This document shows, one piece after another, positions 37,592 to 48,442 of a stretch of 64,000 nucleotides of DNA; the first letter of the stretch is position 1, and every line of letters begins with the position of its first letter. Below the pieces are notes generated by a model that made no database searches, was not told where the DNA came from, and saw nothing but the letters and a program-made list of their open reading frames with translations. This stretch comes from Streptomyces hyaluromycini (lineage in GTDB: Bacteria; Actinomycetota; Actinomycetes; Streptomycetales; Streptomycetaceae): assembly GCF_002217755.1 (NCBI RefSeq), contig NZ_BCFL01000016.1, positions 478,319 to 542,318 on the forward strand. The letters run 5' to 3'. The translations under genes and the position numbers were made by a program.

Positions 37592-38133
37592 CGCGCCGCC
37601 TCGGCCTTCTCCTCAAGCTCGTCGAGGAAGCGGTCGATCACGCGGCTCTGACGGGCGTGGTCCTCAAGGGACTCGCCGACGAGCTTGCCGGCCAGGTCGG
37701 TGGCCAGGTGGCCGACGTCCTGACGGAGCGCCTGCGCGGCGGACTTGCGGTCGGCCTCGATCTGCGCGTGACCGGCGGCGACGATCTCCTCACGCTGCCG
37801 CTGGCCCTCGGCGCGCATCTCAGCGATGAGCGTGGCGCCCTGCTCCTGAGCCTCCTGGCGCAGGCGCGCGGCCTCGTGCCGGGCCTCGGCCAGCTGCGCC
37901 TTGTACTGCTCAAGGACGCTCTGGGCCTCGGTCTGGGCGGCCTCGGCCTTCTCGATACCGCCCTCGATCGCCTCGCGGCGCTGCTCCAGAACCTTGTTGA
38001 TGTTCGGAAGGAGCTTCTTGGCGAGGAAGCCGAAGACGATGACGAAGGCGATGAGGCCGATGACGAGCTCTGGGATCGGCGGGATGAGGGGGTTCTCGGC
38101 CTCCTCCGCCGCCAGCTGAACCAGGGGGCTCAT
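37588..38133 (-). CDS. atpF: ATP synthase Fo subunit b
   Basis: 181 residues: one membrane helix at about 22-42 (PELVIGLIAFVIVFGFLAKKLL) and a long charged coiled coil, the dimeric peripheral stalk. It lies 37 bp after atpE. Confidence 0.95.
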   Translation of the reverse strand: MSPLVQLAAEEAENPLIPPIPELVIGLIAFVIVFGFLAKKLLPNINKVLEQRREAIEGGIEKAEAAQTEAQSVLEQYKAQLAEARHEAARLRQEAQEQGATLIAEMRAEGQRQREEIVAAGHAQIEADRKSAAQALRQDVGHLATDLAGKLVGESLEDHARQSRVIDRFLDELEEKAEAAR

Positions 38134-38170
38134 ATCAGTGCCTTTCGTCTAAACGTGCGCTGCGGTCGGG

Positions 38171-39329
<1,159 letters not shown>

Positions 39330-39554
39330 CGCGGGCTCCTTCAGCGTGGCGCATAGGTACGGCAACCTCGTTGTGTCGGCGCGGCGCAGGGCCGCGGTTC
39401 GGCACGGGACTGGTGTTACGGATGTGGGGGCGGCTGGGGGGCATCTCGCCTCGCGATTGAGCAGGCGTCAGCTCAGATGCCCGCGCCCGCGATGCCGCAG
39501 TTGGCACCGGACGATAGCAGCATCTCTCGTACGCCTTTATCCCGGCCCTACCTC

Positions 39555-39986
39555 TCACGACGATTGTCCGGACTTCTCGGACTTCTCGGACTTCTCGGGT
39601 TCGACGTAGAGGATCTTGGCCTTCATGTGGGCACGGGTCTGTGCCGCGATCCACGTGAGCGTGGCGGCCACGAGCGTGATGGCGAAGGCCCGGGGGTTGA
39701 ACAGCGTCGTGTTCTTGAACACGGCCATGAAGATGAACAGCAGCAGAAGCTGGGCCGCGTAGAGCATCAGGCCCATCATCTGGAAGAGCTGCGGCATGGA
39801 TTTGGCCGTGCGCTGCAGGACGTAGAGACCGATCCCCATGAAGAGGATCACGATCACCGTCCCGACGATCGCCCCGATCGCCCCCTTGCCGCCCGCGACC
39901 ACTCCGCTGACGACGGCTGCGAGCACGCCGACAGCGGCCGTGGGTACGGCGACCTGGGCCAGGATCCGGGCGTCATTGGACGGCAT
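39555..39986 (-). CDS. atpI: ATP synthase protein I
   Basis: 143 residues with four hydrophobic segments, a c-ring assembly aid and the usual first gene of the Streptomyces atp operon. The tail has three EKS units encoded by a 9-bp tandem repeat (GGACTTCTC on the plus strand, near 39569-39598). GGAG eight bases upstream supports the ATG. A 225-bp gap follows before atpB. Confidence 0.92.
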   Translation of the reverse strand: MPSNDARILAQVAVPTAAVGVLAAVVSGVVAGGKGAIGAIVGTVIVILFMGIGLYVLQRTAKSMPQLFQMMGLMLYAAQLLLLFIFMAVFKNTTLFNPRAFAITLVAATLTWIAAQTRAHMKAKILYVEPEKSEKSEKSGQSS

Positions 39987-40111
39987 GGCGGCAACTCCGC
40001 TTTCACAGGGGGGCAGGTGTCGTCATGGACGAGCGTAGTCCCGGTCGGAGGGTCGAAGACCTCACGCTGACGGACCGTCGCAGTCGGGTCCTTCGACTCT
40101 GTCCGGGGTTC

Positions 40112-40129
40112 TCGTGAACCGTATCACAA
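40112..40129. promoter_or_regulatory. Rex-like operator in front of the atp operon
   Basis: On the minus strand TTGTGATACGGTTCACGA: the outer six-base half sites TTGTGA / TCACGA match the recalled Rex consensus arms at 11 of 12 positions. It lies 126 bp upstream of atpI. The 302-bp gap 39987-40288 also contains the atp promoter, whose -35/-10 I could not fix with confidence. Confidence 0.5.
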
Positions 40130-40288
40130 ACTATTTGATGAGGTCTTTACCTGGTAGGTGTGCTCGCCGTCACACATGAGAGCGAACCTGCGCGTCTGAG
40201 CAAAAACCGAGCCGTTGTGTCTGGTATTAGGGGGCTTTGGTCCCCCACGACTTGGCAATGCTCTAGTCAGATTCTTACCTTGGCGGAG

Positions 40289-41689
40289 TCAGCGGGACGT
40301 CTCGGAAGTGCGCCGATCCAGGAGGCGCGAACGGGCGCCGATGGCGGTCGCACCGTTGACCGAGGGCGCCGTCGCGCCGTTCGCCGAGGCCACTGCGGCG
40401 GTCACCGGGGAGCGGTGCTCGTCGCTCGGCTTCTCCGGCTCCTCCAGCTCAACGGACTCCGCCGCCCCGACAGTTGCCGCCGCCGGCTCCTCGGCCGGCT
40501 GGACCGTCCCGCGGCGCCGGTAGCGGGGCGGCACGATGGCCTGCGCCCACATCGGGGCCCGCGGCGTGAACCGCGGCAGCAGGAGCAGCCCCAGGCCGAT
40601 CGCGCTGAGGAACACCACACCGAGCACGATCCACATGGACGCGGAGTTCACGGAGTAGGCCAGCGCCCCGAAGGCGATCAGGGCCGCCCAGAAGTACATG
40701 ATCAGCACGGCCCTGCTGTGCGAGTGACCGACTTCCAGCAGCCGGTGGTGCAGGTGCCCGCGGTCCGCCGCGAACGGCGACTGGCCGCGCCAGGTGCGCC
40801 GCACGATCGCCAGCACCAGGTCGGCGGCCGGCACCGCGATGATGGTCAGCGGCAGCAGCAGCGGGATGTAGACCGGCACCATCTGGTGGACGGTGTTGCG
40901 CTCGGACCCGGCGAACAGCTTCATCGCGTCCGGGTCGACCTGGCCCGTGACCGAGATCGCCCCGGCGGCCAGCACCAGGCCGATCAGCATCGACCCGGAG
41001 TCGCCCATGAAGATCCGGGCGGGGTGCATGTTGTGCGGCAGGAAGCCCAGGCACATGCCCATCAGGATCGCCGAGAACAGCGTCGCCGGGGCGGCGGCCT
41101 CGATGCCGTACGAGTACCAGATCCGGTAGGCGTACATGAAGAACGCCGCGGCCGCGATGCACACCATGCCGGAGGCCAGGCCGTCCAGGCCGTCGACGAA
41201 GTTCACCGCGTTGATGGTGATGACCACCAGGGCCACCGTCAGCAGGGTGCCCTGCCACGGGGTCAGCGCCACCGTGCCGACGAGCGGCACCGGCAGCCAC
41301 AGGATCGTCAGACCCTGCATGACCATGACGCCCGCGGCGATCATCTGACCGCCCAGCTTGATCAGCGCGTCGATCTCGAACTTGTCGTCGAGCACACCGA
41401 TCAGCCAGATCAGGGCCGCGCCGGAGAGCAGCGCCCGCGGCTCGTTCGAGTTCTCGAAGACCTCGTTGAGGTTGGACATGTGGTCGGCGACCAGCAGCCC
41501 CGCGCACAGGCCGAAGAACATCGCGATCCCGCCGAGCCGCGGAGTGGGCTCCCGGTGCACGTCACGCGCCCGGATCTCCGGCATGGCCCCTGCCACGATC
41601 GCGAACTTCCGTACCGGCCCTGTCAGCAGGTACGTCACCGCGGCCGTGATGCAGAGCGTCAGCAGGTATTCACGCACAGGCTTCCCCAC
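40289..41689 (-). CDS. WecA-like undecaprenyl-phosphate sugar-1-phosphate transferase
   Basis: 466 residues, about eleven membrane helices, MraY/WecA family. Catalytic Asp pair at 101-102 (GVLDDKFEID), NFVDGLDG at 163-170, GDSGSMLIG and the cytoplasmic histidine motif DRGHLHHRLLEVGHS are present. It transfers GlcNAc-1-P or a similar sugar phosphate onto the polyprenyl carrier, starting wall teichoic acid, arabinogalactan-like or other glycopolymer synthesis. The C-terminal 90 residues are disordered. Start GTG 41689. Confidence 0.92.
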   Translation of the reverse strand: MGKPVREYLLTLCITAAVTYLLTGPVRKFAIVAGAMPEIRARDVHREPTPRLGGIAMFFGLCAGLLVADHMSNLNEVFENSNEPRALLSGAALIWLIGVLDDKFEIDALIKLGGQMIAAGVMVMQGLTILWLPVPLVGTVALTPWQGTLLTVALVVITINAVNFVDGLDGLASGMVCIAAAAFFMYAYRIWYSYGIEAAAPATLFSAILMGMCLGFLPHNMHPARIFMGDSGSMLIGLVLAAGAISVTGQVDPDAMKLFAGSERNTVHQMVPVYIPLLLPLTIIAVPAADLVLAIVRRTWRGQSPFAADRGHLHHRLLEVGHSHSRAVLIMYFWAALIAFGALAYSVNSASMWIVLGVVFLSAIGLGLLLLPRFTPRAPMWAQAIVPPRYRRRGTVQPAEEPAAATVGAAESVELEEPEKPSDEHRSPVTAAVASANGATAPSVNGATAIGARSRLLDRRTSETSR

Positions 41690-41826
41690 ATGTCTCGCTG
41701 GCCATCACAGCCCCACACCCTAGCGAGGGACGCATATGTGTGGGGACTTCCGGGTAGCGACGATGGTTGCACGGATGGCTGTGAGCCGGGCGTACAACGG
41801 GTGTACGACGCTGCGCCCACCCCCTC

Positions 41827-43071
41827 TCACCCGGGGTACGGCGGAAATCTACCGGTGAGCTCGCGCACCTCGTCACGCGCCCTCCCCGGGTCCGTGACAC
41901 CGCTCACCACGCCCGCCAGCAGCACCGCGATCCGGGCCATCTCCGTCTCCCCCATGCCCTGTGTGGTCACGGCGGCGGTGCCCAGCCGCAGCCCCCGCGC
42001 GTCACCGTGCGGCAGGGCACAGCAGTCGAGGACGATCCCGGCGGCCGCGAGCCGTCCCCGGGCGGCCTTCCCCTCGGCCCCGAGCGGCGCCGGGTCGACG
42101 GTGATCAGATGGGTGTCCGTGCCGCCCGTGGTGACGACGAGCCCCGCCTCCTCCAGCCCGGACGCGAGAACCCTCGCATTGGCGACCACCTGATGGGCGT
42201 ACGCGGTGAACGCCGGTGTTGCCGCCTCCCCGAACGCGACCGCCTTCGCGGCGATGGTGTGCATCTGGGCGCCGCCCTGCGTGAACGGGAACACCGCCCG
42301 GTCGAGCCGCTCGGCCAGCTCCGGCGAACCGCACAGCAGCATCCCGCCGCGCGGCCCGCGCAGCACCTTGTGTGTCGTCGCGCACACCACGTCGGCGTAC
42401 GGCACCGGGTTCGGTGCCGCTCCCCCGGCGACGAGCCCGATGGGATGGGCGGCGTCGGCGATGAGGTAGGCGCCCACCTCGTCGGCGACCTCGCGGAAGA
42501 AGGCGTAGTCGATGTGCCGGGGATAGGCGATGGACCCGCACACGATCGCCTTGGGCCGGTGCGAGCGGGCCAGTGCCCGCACCTGGTCGTAGTCGATGAA
42601 CCCGCTCTCGGCGTCCACCCCGTACCCGACGAAGTCGAACCAGCGGCCGGAGAAGTTGGCCGGCGAACCGTGCGTGAGATGGCCGCCGTAGGGCAGCCCC
42701 AGGGCGAGCACGGTGTCCCCGGGGCGCAGCAGGGCGGCGTACGCGGCCAGGACGGCCGACGACCCCGAGTGGGACTGCACATTGGCGTGCGCGGCGCCGA
42801 ACAGGGCCTTGGCCCGGTCCACGGCGAGCCGCTCGGCGACGTCCACGATCTCGCAGCCGCCGTGGTGCCGGGCGCCCGGATACCCCTCGGCGTACTTGTT
42901 GGCCAGCGGCGATCCCAGCGCGGCCAGCACGGCCGGGGAGGTGAAGTTCTCGGCGGCGATCAGCTGCAGCGACGTCGACTGCCGGGCCAGCTCTCCCAGC
43001 AGGATCTCGGCCAGCTCCGGATCCTGCCGCCGCAGCAGATCGCCCTGGAGGAGGGCAGGGGTGACCGACAT
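41827..43071 (-). CDS. glyA: Serine hydroxymethyltransferase-like PLP enzyme
   Basis: 414 residues, SHMT fold type I; PLP lysine Lys235 in TTHKVLRGPRGG, with the substrate motif SLQLIAAENFTSPAVLAALGS and NKYAEGYPG. It converts serine to glycine with one-carbon transfer. Streptomyces usually has further SHMT copies, so this may be a second paralogue with another substrate. GGAG upstream supports the ATG. Confidence 0.9.
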   Translation of the reverse strand: MSVTPALLQGDLLRRQDPELAEILLGELARQSTSLQLIAAENFTSPAVLAALGSPLANKYAEGYPGARHHGGCEIVDVAERLAVDRAKALFGAAHANVQSHSGSSAVLAAYAALLRPGDTVLALGLPYGGHLTHGSPANFSGRWFDFVGYGVDAESGFIDYDQVRALARSHRPKAIVCGSIAYPRHIDYAFFREVADEVGAYLIADAAHPIGLVAGGAAPNPVPYADVVCATTHKVLRGPRGGMLLCGSPELAERLDRAVFPFTQGGAQMHTIAAKAVAFGEAATPAFTAYAHQVVANARVLASGLEEAGLVVTTGGTDTHLITVDPAPLGAEGKAARGRLAAAGIVLDCCALPHGDARGLRLGTAAVTTQGMGETEMARIAVLLAGVVSGVTDPGRARDEVRELTGRFPPYPG

Positions 43072-43213
43072 GACAGGCTCCGGGCGGTCGACGGTGACGT
43101 ATGACCAATGTAGGCCCGGTATGGGGTGGACGCGCGGTTTGTGCGTACGACCGTGGTGCTGGTGGTTTCGCTGCGGGAGGGGTGATTGCGGCCGGTCGCG
43201 CGAGTGCGGGTGC

Positions 43214-43255
43214 GTGGGGGTTGCCCGCGCAGTTCCCCGCGCCCCTTACGGGGCG
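43214..43255. repeat. Streptomyces interspersed GC-rich repeat, copy 2
   Basis: GTGGGGG...CGCGCAGTTCCCCGCGCCCC followed by a TTACGGGGCGC hairpin end, inverted relative to copy 1. It lies in the 291-bp gap between the phosphatase-like gene and the SHMT. Confidence 0.65.
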
Positions 43256-43362
43256 CTCCGCCGTGGGCATCCGCTTCCGCAACCGCCGTGGGCAGGCGTT
43301 CCGCAGGGCGGAACGGGTGGGCACGGCCGACAGCGCCGGGTGCCGATGTGAGAAACGGGGGC

Positions 43363-44046
43363 TTACATCCGCGCCGGGACGCCCGTCAGCGCTGTGACCA
43401 CCGGGTCCAGCGCCTCGTGTATCTCGTCGCCGATCGAGCGGAAGAAGGGGAGCGGGGCGCCGTACGGGTCGTAGACCTCGTCCGCCTCCGCCGTGGGCGC
43501 CAGCAGCCACCCGCGTAGCGCCGCCGCCGCACGGACCAGCGCACGCGCCCGGACGACCACGCCTTCCGACGTCGGCGGCAGGGTCGCCGGGTCTATCGCG
43601 CGGACCAGCCGGGTGAACTCCTTCAGCGTGAAGGTGCGCAGGCCCGCCGAGTGGCCCATGGAGATGACCTGGGCCCGGTGGTCGCGGGTGGCGGTCAGGA
43701 CCAGGTCGGCCCGGATCACGTGCTCGTCGAGCAGTTCGCGCCCCACGAAACCGGAGGCGTCCGCACCGAAGTCGGCGAGGACAGCCTCCGCGTTGGCTTC
43801 CATGGGCGCGCCCTCATGGCCCCAGGTGCCCGCGCTCTCCACGACCAGCCCGCCGCCGAGGAAGGCGCCGAGCCGGTCCGTCACGAGATGGCGGGTCAGC
43901 CGCTCGGTGATCGGCGAGCGGCACACGTTGCCGGTGCTGACGTGGAGGATGCGGAAGCTGTCGCGCGGCAGCCCCACGAACGTCGTCGTGATCTCCGCCG
44001 CGCTTTCCCCGTTGCCTATGCCACGCCCCGCGTCAGGGGCTGTCAA
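43363..44046 (-). CDS. LMW protein-tyrosine-phosphatase homologue without the catalytic cysteine
   Basis: 227 residues with a low-molecular-weight PTP fold from about residue 30. The P-loop reads VSTGNVCRS: Ser37 stands where the nucleophilic Cys of V-C-x-G-N-x-C-R-S should be, while Cys42, Arg43 and a C-terminal DPYG acid loop are kept. It would be a weak or inactive phosphatase and may bind phosphotyrosine or act as a regulator. Start is TTG 44046, overlapping the Sua5 stop (TTGA). Confidence 0.85.
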   Translation of the reverse strand: MTAPDAGRGIGNGESAAEITTTFVGLPRDSFRILHVSTGNVCRSPITERLTRHLVTDRLGAFLGGGLVVESAGTWGHEGAPMEANAEAVLADFGADASGFVGRELLDEHVIRADLVLTATRDHRAQVISMGHSAGLRTFTLKEFTRLVRAIDPATLPPTSEGVVVRARALVRAAAALRGWLLAPTAEADEVYDPYGAPLPFFRSIGDEIHEALDPVVTALTGVPARM

Positions 44047-44690
44047 TTCGCCACCTCAAGGTCGGGTACGACCTTCCGCAGCTCCTCCGCCGAGATCGCG
44101 CCCGCGCGCAGCAGCAACGGAACTTCGCGGGTGACGTCGACGATCGACGAGGGGACGTTGCCGGGGGTCGGGCCGCCGTCGAGGTACACGGAGACGGAGT
44201 CGCCGAGCATCTCCTGCGCGGCGTCACAGGTCTCCGGGGACGGGTGGCCGGTGAGGTTGGCGGAGGAGACGGCCATCGGGCCGACCTCGGTGAGCAGCTC
44301 GATGGCGACGGGGTGCAGGGGCATCCGGACGGCCACCGAGCCCCGGGTGTCGCCCAGGTCCCACTGCAGGGACGGCTGGTGCTTGGCGACCAGCGTGAGG
44401 GCGCCCGGCCAGAACGCGTCGACCAGTTCCCAGGCCAGCTCGGAGAAGTCGGTGACGAGACCGTGGAGCGTGTTCGGGGACCCGATCAGCACCGGGGTGG
44501 GCATGTTGCGGCCCCGGCCCTTGGCGTCGAGGAGGTCGGCGACCGCCTCCGAGGTGAACGCGTCGGCGCCGATGCCGTACACCGTGTCGGTCGGCAGCAC
44601 CACCAGTTCGCCCCGGCGGACGGCGGACGCGGCCTCGCGCAGACCCGTCACGCGGTCGGTCGCGTCGTTGGTGTCGTATCGCCGTGCCAT
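44043..44690 (-). CDS. L-threonylcarbamoyladenylate synthase (Sua5/YciO/YrdC)
   Basis: 215 residues, the YrdC fold: LPTDTVYGIGADA near 41-53, KGRGRNMPTPVLIG and SSANLTGHPSP. It makes threonylcarbamoyl-AMP for the t6A37 modification of ANN-decoding tRNAs. Upstream is prmC at 62 bp; downstream the phosphatase-like gene overlaps. Confidence 0.9.
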   Translation of the reverse strand: MARRYDTNDATDRVTGLREAASAVRRGELVVLPTDTVYGIGADAFTSEAVADLLDAKGRGRNMPTPVLIGSPNTLHGLVTDFSELAWELVDAFWPGALTLVAKHQPSLQWDLGDTRGSVAVRMPLHPVAIELLTEVGPMAVSSANLTGHPSPETCDAAQEMLGDSVSVYLDGGPTPGNVPSSIVDVTREVPLLLRAGAISAEELRKVVPDLEVAN

Positions 44691-44751
44691 GTCTAGCGGG
44701 CCTCCTCGTACACGTAATTCTGGACTTCGGAAAACACTGCCTGCGGGGTGC

Positions 44752-45597
44752 TCACGGCAGCGCCTTGCGGGCGGTCGCGAAGCGGGGGCGGTTGTTGAGG
44801 TCCGGGTGGTCGGCCGCGTCGGCCCAGCCCCGCTCCTCGGTGAAGATCCACGGCACCTGGCCGCCCTGGGTGTCGGCGTGCTCGATGACGACGACACCGC
44901 CGGGGCGCAGCAGCCGGTGCGCGGTGCGTTCGATGCCCCGGATCAGGTCCAGGCCGTCCTCGCCGGAGAACAGGGCCAGCTCCGGGTCGTAGTCGCGGGC
45001 CTCGGGGGCGACGTACTCCCACTCGGTGAGCGGGATGTACGGAGGGTTGGAGATGACCAGGTCGACATGGCCGTCGAGGTCGTGGAAGGCGTCCAGGGCG
45101 TTCCCCTGGCGCAGGTCGACCCTGGAGCCCGCCATGTTCTTGCGGGTCCACTGGAGCGCCTCCTCGGACAGCTCCACGGCGTGCACGCGCGAGCGCGGGA
45201 CCTCCTGGGCGAGGGCGAGCGCGATGGCGCCGGATCCGGTGCACAGGTCGACGATGCGGGGCTCGACCACGTCCATGGCGCGCACGGCGTCTATGGCCCA
45301 GCCGACCACGGACTCGGTCTCGGGGCGCGGCACGAACACGCCGGGACCCACCTGGAGTTCGAGGTACCGGAAATACGCCCGCCCGGTGATGTGCTGGAGC
45401 GGCTCGCGCTGCTCCCGGCGGGCGATGACCTCCCAGTAGCGGGCGTCGAAGTCGGAGTCCTTGACGGAGTGCAGCGCGCCCCGCTTCACGCCGTGCACGA
45501 ACGCGGCGAGCTCCTCCGCGTCGTTGCGCGGCGAGGGCACGCCGGCGTCGGCCAGCCGCTGGGTGGCCTGGGCCACCTCGGCGAGCAGCAGGTTCAC
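44752..45597 (-). CDS. prmC: Peptide chain release factor glutamine methyltransferase PrmC
   Basis: 281 residues, class I methyltransferase with VDLCTGSGAIALALA (SAM site) and NPPY at 184-187 that holds the target glutamine. It methylates the GGQ glutamine of RF1/RF2 and follows prfA by 35 bp. Start GTG 45597 with GGAGG upstream. Confidence 0.95.
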   Translation of the reverse strand: MNLLLAEVAQATQRLADAGVPSPRNDAEELAAFVHGVKRGALHSVKDSDFDARYWEVIARREQREPLQHITGRAYFRYLELQVGPGVFVPRPETESVVGWAIDAVRAMDVVEPRIVDLCTGSGAIALALAQEVPRSRVHAVELSEEALQWTRKNMAGSRVDLRQGNALDAFHDLDGHVDLVISNPPYIPLTEWEYVAPEARDYDPELALFSGEDGLDLIRGIERTAHRLLRPGGVVVIEHADTQGGQVPWIFTEERGWADAADHPDLNNRPRFATARKALP

Positions 45598-45632
45598 GCT
45601 GGTCCTCCGTGTCGTACTCAGTCGTGCATGGC

Positions 45633-46709
45633 TTACGCGGCCGCGAGCTTGGCGGCCGAGTCCGCGTCGACGCAGGCCTGGATCACCGCGTCGAGGTCGC
45701 CGTCCAGGACCTGGTCCAGGTTGTACGCCTTGAAGCCCACGCGGTGGTCCGAGAGGCGATTCTCCGGGAAGTTGTACGTGCGGATCTTCTCGGAGCGGTC
45801 GACGGTGCGGACCTGGCTGCGGCGGGCGTCGGCGGCCTCCTTCTCCGCCTCCTCCTGCGCCGCGGCGAGCAGCCTGGAGCGCAGGATACGCAAGGCCTGC
45901 TCCTTGTTCTGCAGCTGGCTCTTCTCGTTCTGGCAGGAGGCGACGACTCCGGTGGGAATGTGCGTGATGCGCACGGCGGAGTCGGTGGTGTTGACGGACT
46001 GCCCGCCGGGCCCGGAGGACCGGTAGACGTCGATCCGGAGGTCGTTCGGGTTGATCTCGACGTCGACCTCCTCCGCCTCCGGCGTGACGAGCACACCGGC
46101 CGCCGAGGTGTGGATACGGCCCTGCGACTCGGTCGCCGGCACCCGCTGCACGCGGTGCACGCCGCCCTCGTACTTCAGCCGCGCCCAGACACCCTGGCCG
46201 GGCTCGGTGGCGCCCTGGCCGCCCTTGGTCTTCACGGCGACCTGGACGTCCTTGTAGCCGCCGAGCTCGGACTCGGTGGAGTCGATGATCTCTGTCTTCC
46301 AGCCGACGCGCTCGGCGTACCGGAGGTACATGCGCAGAAGATCGCCGGCGAACAGGGCGGACTCGTCTCCGCCCGCCCCCGCCTTGATCTCCAGGATGAC
46401 GTCCTTGTCGTCGGACGGGTCCCTGGGCACGAGCAGCAGGCGCAGCTTCTCGGTGAGCTCGTCGCGCTGCTTGTCCAGTTCCTTGACCTCGGCGGCGAAG
46501 TCGGGGTCGTCGGCGGCCAGTTCACGCGCGGTCTCGATGTCCTCGCCGGTCTGCTTCCAGGAGCGGAACGTGGCGACGATCGGAGTGAGTTCGGCGTAGC
46601 GCTTGTTCAGCTTGCGCGCGTTGGCCTGGTCGGCGTGGACCGACGGGTCGGCGAGCTTCTTCTCCAGGTCTGCGTGCTCGACGACGAGTTCCTCGACGGC
46701 CTCGAACAT
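45633..46709 (-). CDS. prfA: Peptide chain release factor 1
   Basis: 358 residues; GGQ at 235-237 (GPGGQSVN) triggers peptidyl-tRNA hydrolysis and the codon-recognition tripeptide PAT at 191-193 identifies RF1 (UAA/UAG). ATG 46709 is chosen by homology; a longer frame to 46922 is unsupported. Confidence 0.97.
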   Translation of the reverse strand: MFEAVEELVVEHADLEKKLADPSVHADQANARKLNKRYAELTPIVATFRSWKQTGEDIETARELAADDPDFAAEVKELDKQRDELTEKLRLLLVPRDPSDDKDVILEIKAGAGGDESALFAGDLLRMYLRYAERVGWKTEIIDSTESELGGYKDVQVAVKTKGGQGATEPGQGVWARLKYEGGVHRVQRVPATESQGRIHTSAAGVLVTPEAEEVDVEINPNDLRIDVYRSSGPGGQSVNTTDSAVRITHIPTGVVASCQNEKSQLQNKEQALRILRSRLLAAAQEEAEKEAADARRSQVRTVDRSEKIRTYNFPENRLSDHRVGFKAYNLDQVLDGDLDAVIQACVDADSAAKLAAA

Positions 46710-46816
46710 TTTGGGCTCCTGATACTGCGTACGGAAGGGAAGGCGGGCGACCAAAAACGCCGGTCCCGGGCACGCCCTCGTCGGAGCGTGGCCGTGGACC
46801 GGCGAAATGGGGCTCG

Positions 46817-47041
46817 CTACTTCTTGGAGCCGGCAGCAGCCTTGCCGAAGCGGGCCTCGAAGCGGGCCACGCGGCCACCGGTGTCGAGGATCTTCTGCTT
46901 GCCCGTGTAGAACGGGTGGCACTCGGAGCAGACCTCGGCACGGATGGTGCCGCTGGTGATCGTGCTACGGGTGGTGAACGACGCGCCACAGGTGCAGCTG
47001 ACCTGCGTCTCGACGTACTCGGGGTGGATCTCGCGCTTCAA
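46817..47041 (-). CDS. rpmE: 50S ribosomal protein L31 (zinc-binding form)
   Basis: 74 residues with Cys16, Cys18, Cys38 and Cys41, the C+ type that binds zinc; the C- paralogue elsewhere normally replaces it under zinc starvation. Start is TTG 47041 with AGGAG five bases upstream. 107 bp before prfA. Confidence 0.95.
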   Translation of the reverse strand: MKREIHPEYVETQVSCTCGASFTTRSTITSGTIRAEVCSECHPFYTGKQKILDTGGRVARFEARFGKAAAGSKK

Positions 47042-47181
47042 GGTGTCTCCTAGATATCGGGAGGGCACCGGGTCGCCTACGCGGGCTTGCGGGGCGTGAA
47101 CCGGGGCCGACGTACCAGTCTGCCAGGGCTGGACGCATAGCCCAAAACCGGGGGCTTCGGTGATCTATTCCCTGCGGGCGA

Positions 47182-47304
47182 GTGGGGGCTTGTCGCGCAG
47201 TTCCCCGCGCCCCTGAAAAGCAGGTCAGCTGGTCCCACCTGTCTTTCAGGGGCGCGGGGCTGTATCGATGTGCGGCTCCGCCGCGTGGGCGCGATCAGCC
47301 CCCA
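47182..47304. repeat. Streptomyces interspersed GC-rich repeat, copy 3 (double, inverted)
   Basis: Two facing copies of the GGGGCGCGGGG / CCCCGCGCCCC repeat family (47182-47214 and about 47247-47304) bracket a central stem-loop. Confidence 0.65.
47203..47259 (-). terminator. Terminator after the LCP gene
   Basis: Perfect 16-bp stem (47203-47218 / 47244-47259) with further pairing inside, made from two repeat arms; it lies 59 bp beyond the LCP stop and before rpmE. Confidence 0.7.
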
Positions 47305-47317
47305 CCGAGCCGCACCC

Positions 47318-48442
47318 TCACGACGACGTCACGACCCCCTTGGCCTGCCCCGTCGCCGTGCCCTTCGTGGCGCTCGCCGGGATCGGCCTGTCGTTCTTCA
47401 GGGCCTTCCAGACCAGCTTCGCCTTCGCCTCGGCCACGATCACCCTGTTCGGGTTCGCCGGGTCGTACTCGACCGGCATCGTCACCATGTGCATGTTCTT
47501 GGAGCTGATGGACTTCAGCCCGTCCGCGAAGCCGATCAGGGAGTTCACCGAGCCGATGTCGGAGTCGGTGGTGACCGTCTTCGTCGCGGTGTCGGCCAGG
47601 TCGTACAGCTTCTTGGGGCTGGTGAAGACGCCCACCTGCTTGACCTGGTCGATCAGGGCCTTGACGAAGGCCTGCTGGAGCTGGATGCGGCCCAGGTCGG
47701 AGCCGTCGCCGACGCCGTGCCGGGTGCGCACCAGGCCGAGGGCCTGCTTGCCGGTCAGCGTGTGTGTGCCGGCCTTGAGGTCGAGGTGGCTCTCCCGGTC
47801 GTCGATGTTCTTCGTCGTGGTGACCGTGACCCCGCCGAGCTCGTCGACGAGCTTCTGGAAGCCCGAGAAGTCGACCTCCAGGTAGTGGTCCATGCGGATG
47901 CCGGTGAGCGATTCGACGGTCTTGACCGCACAGGCCGCGCCGCCCGTGGAGTACGCGGAGTTGAACATCACGCCGGTCGCGGCGGAGTGGGTGGTGCCGT
48001 GCGCGTCGGTGCAGGAGGGGCGGTCGACCAGGGTGTCACGGGGGACGGAGACCACGGCGGCCTTCTTGTGGCCCTTGTAGACGTGGATGATCATCGCCGT
48101 GTCGGAGCGTGCGCTGCCGTCGTCCGCGCCGCCGGCGAGCTTCTTGTTGGCGCCGGAACGCGTGTCCGAGCCGAGGACCAGGATGTTCTCGGAGCCGTTG
48201 TCGACCTTGGTGGGCCGGTCGGTGCCGAGCGCCTGGTTGATGTCGACGGTCTTGAGGTTGCCGTTGAGCTTGAAGTACAGGTAGCCGACACCGGTGCCGC
48301 CGAGGACGAGGATGCCGGCCGCCGTCCAGGCGGTGACGAGCAGCGCCCTGCGGCCCTTGCCGGGGGCCTTGCGGCGGCGGCCTCTGCCGCGGCTCGCTCC
48401 GGCCTCGGGTATGACCGGCTCCGGCGTGCTCTCGGGGGACAT
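47318..48442 (-). CDS. LytR-CpsA-Psr family protein
   Basis: 374 residues: basic cytoplasmic N-terminus, one membrane helix (about 34-57) and an extracellular LCP domain (NILVLGSDTRSG, DTAMIIHVYKGHKKAAVVSVPRDTLV, VRTRHGVGDGSDLGRIQLQQAFVKAL). LCP proteins ligate undecaprenyl-linked glycopolymers such as teichoic acids or arabinogalactan to peptidoglycan, consistent with the WecA-like transferase at 40289. GAGGAG upstream. Confidence 0.93.
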   Translation of the reverse strand: MSPESTPEPVIPEAGASRGRGRRRKAPGKGRRALLVTAWTAAGILVLGGTGVGYLYFKLNGNLKTVDINQALGTDRPTKVDNGSENILVLGSDTRSGANKKLAGGADDGSARSDTAMIIHVYKGHKKAAVVSVPRDTLVDRPSCTDAHGTTHSAATGVMFNSAYSTGGAACAVKTVESLTGIRMDHYLEVDFSGFQKLVDELGGVTVTTTKNIDDRESHLDLKAGTHTLTGKQALGLVRTRHGVGDGSDLGRIQLQQAFVKALIDQVKQVGVFTSPKKLYDLADTATKTVTTDSDIGSVNSLIGFADGLKSISSKNMHMVTMPVEYDPANPNRVIVAEAKAKLVWKALKNDRPIPASATKGTATGQAKGVVTSS

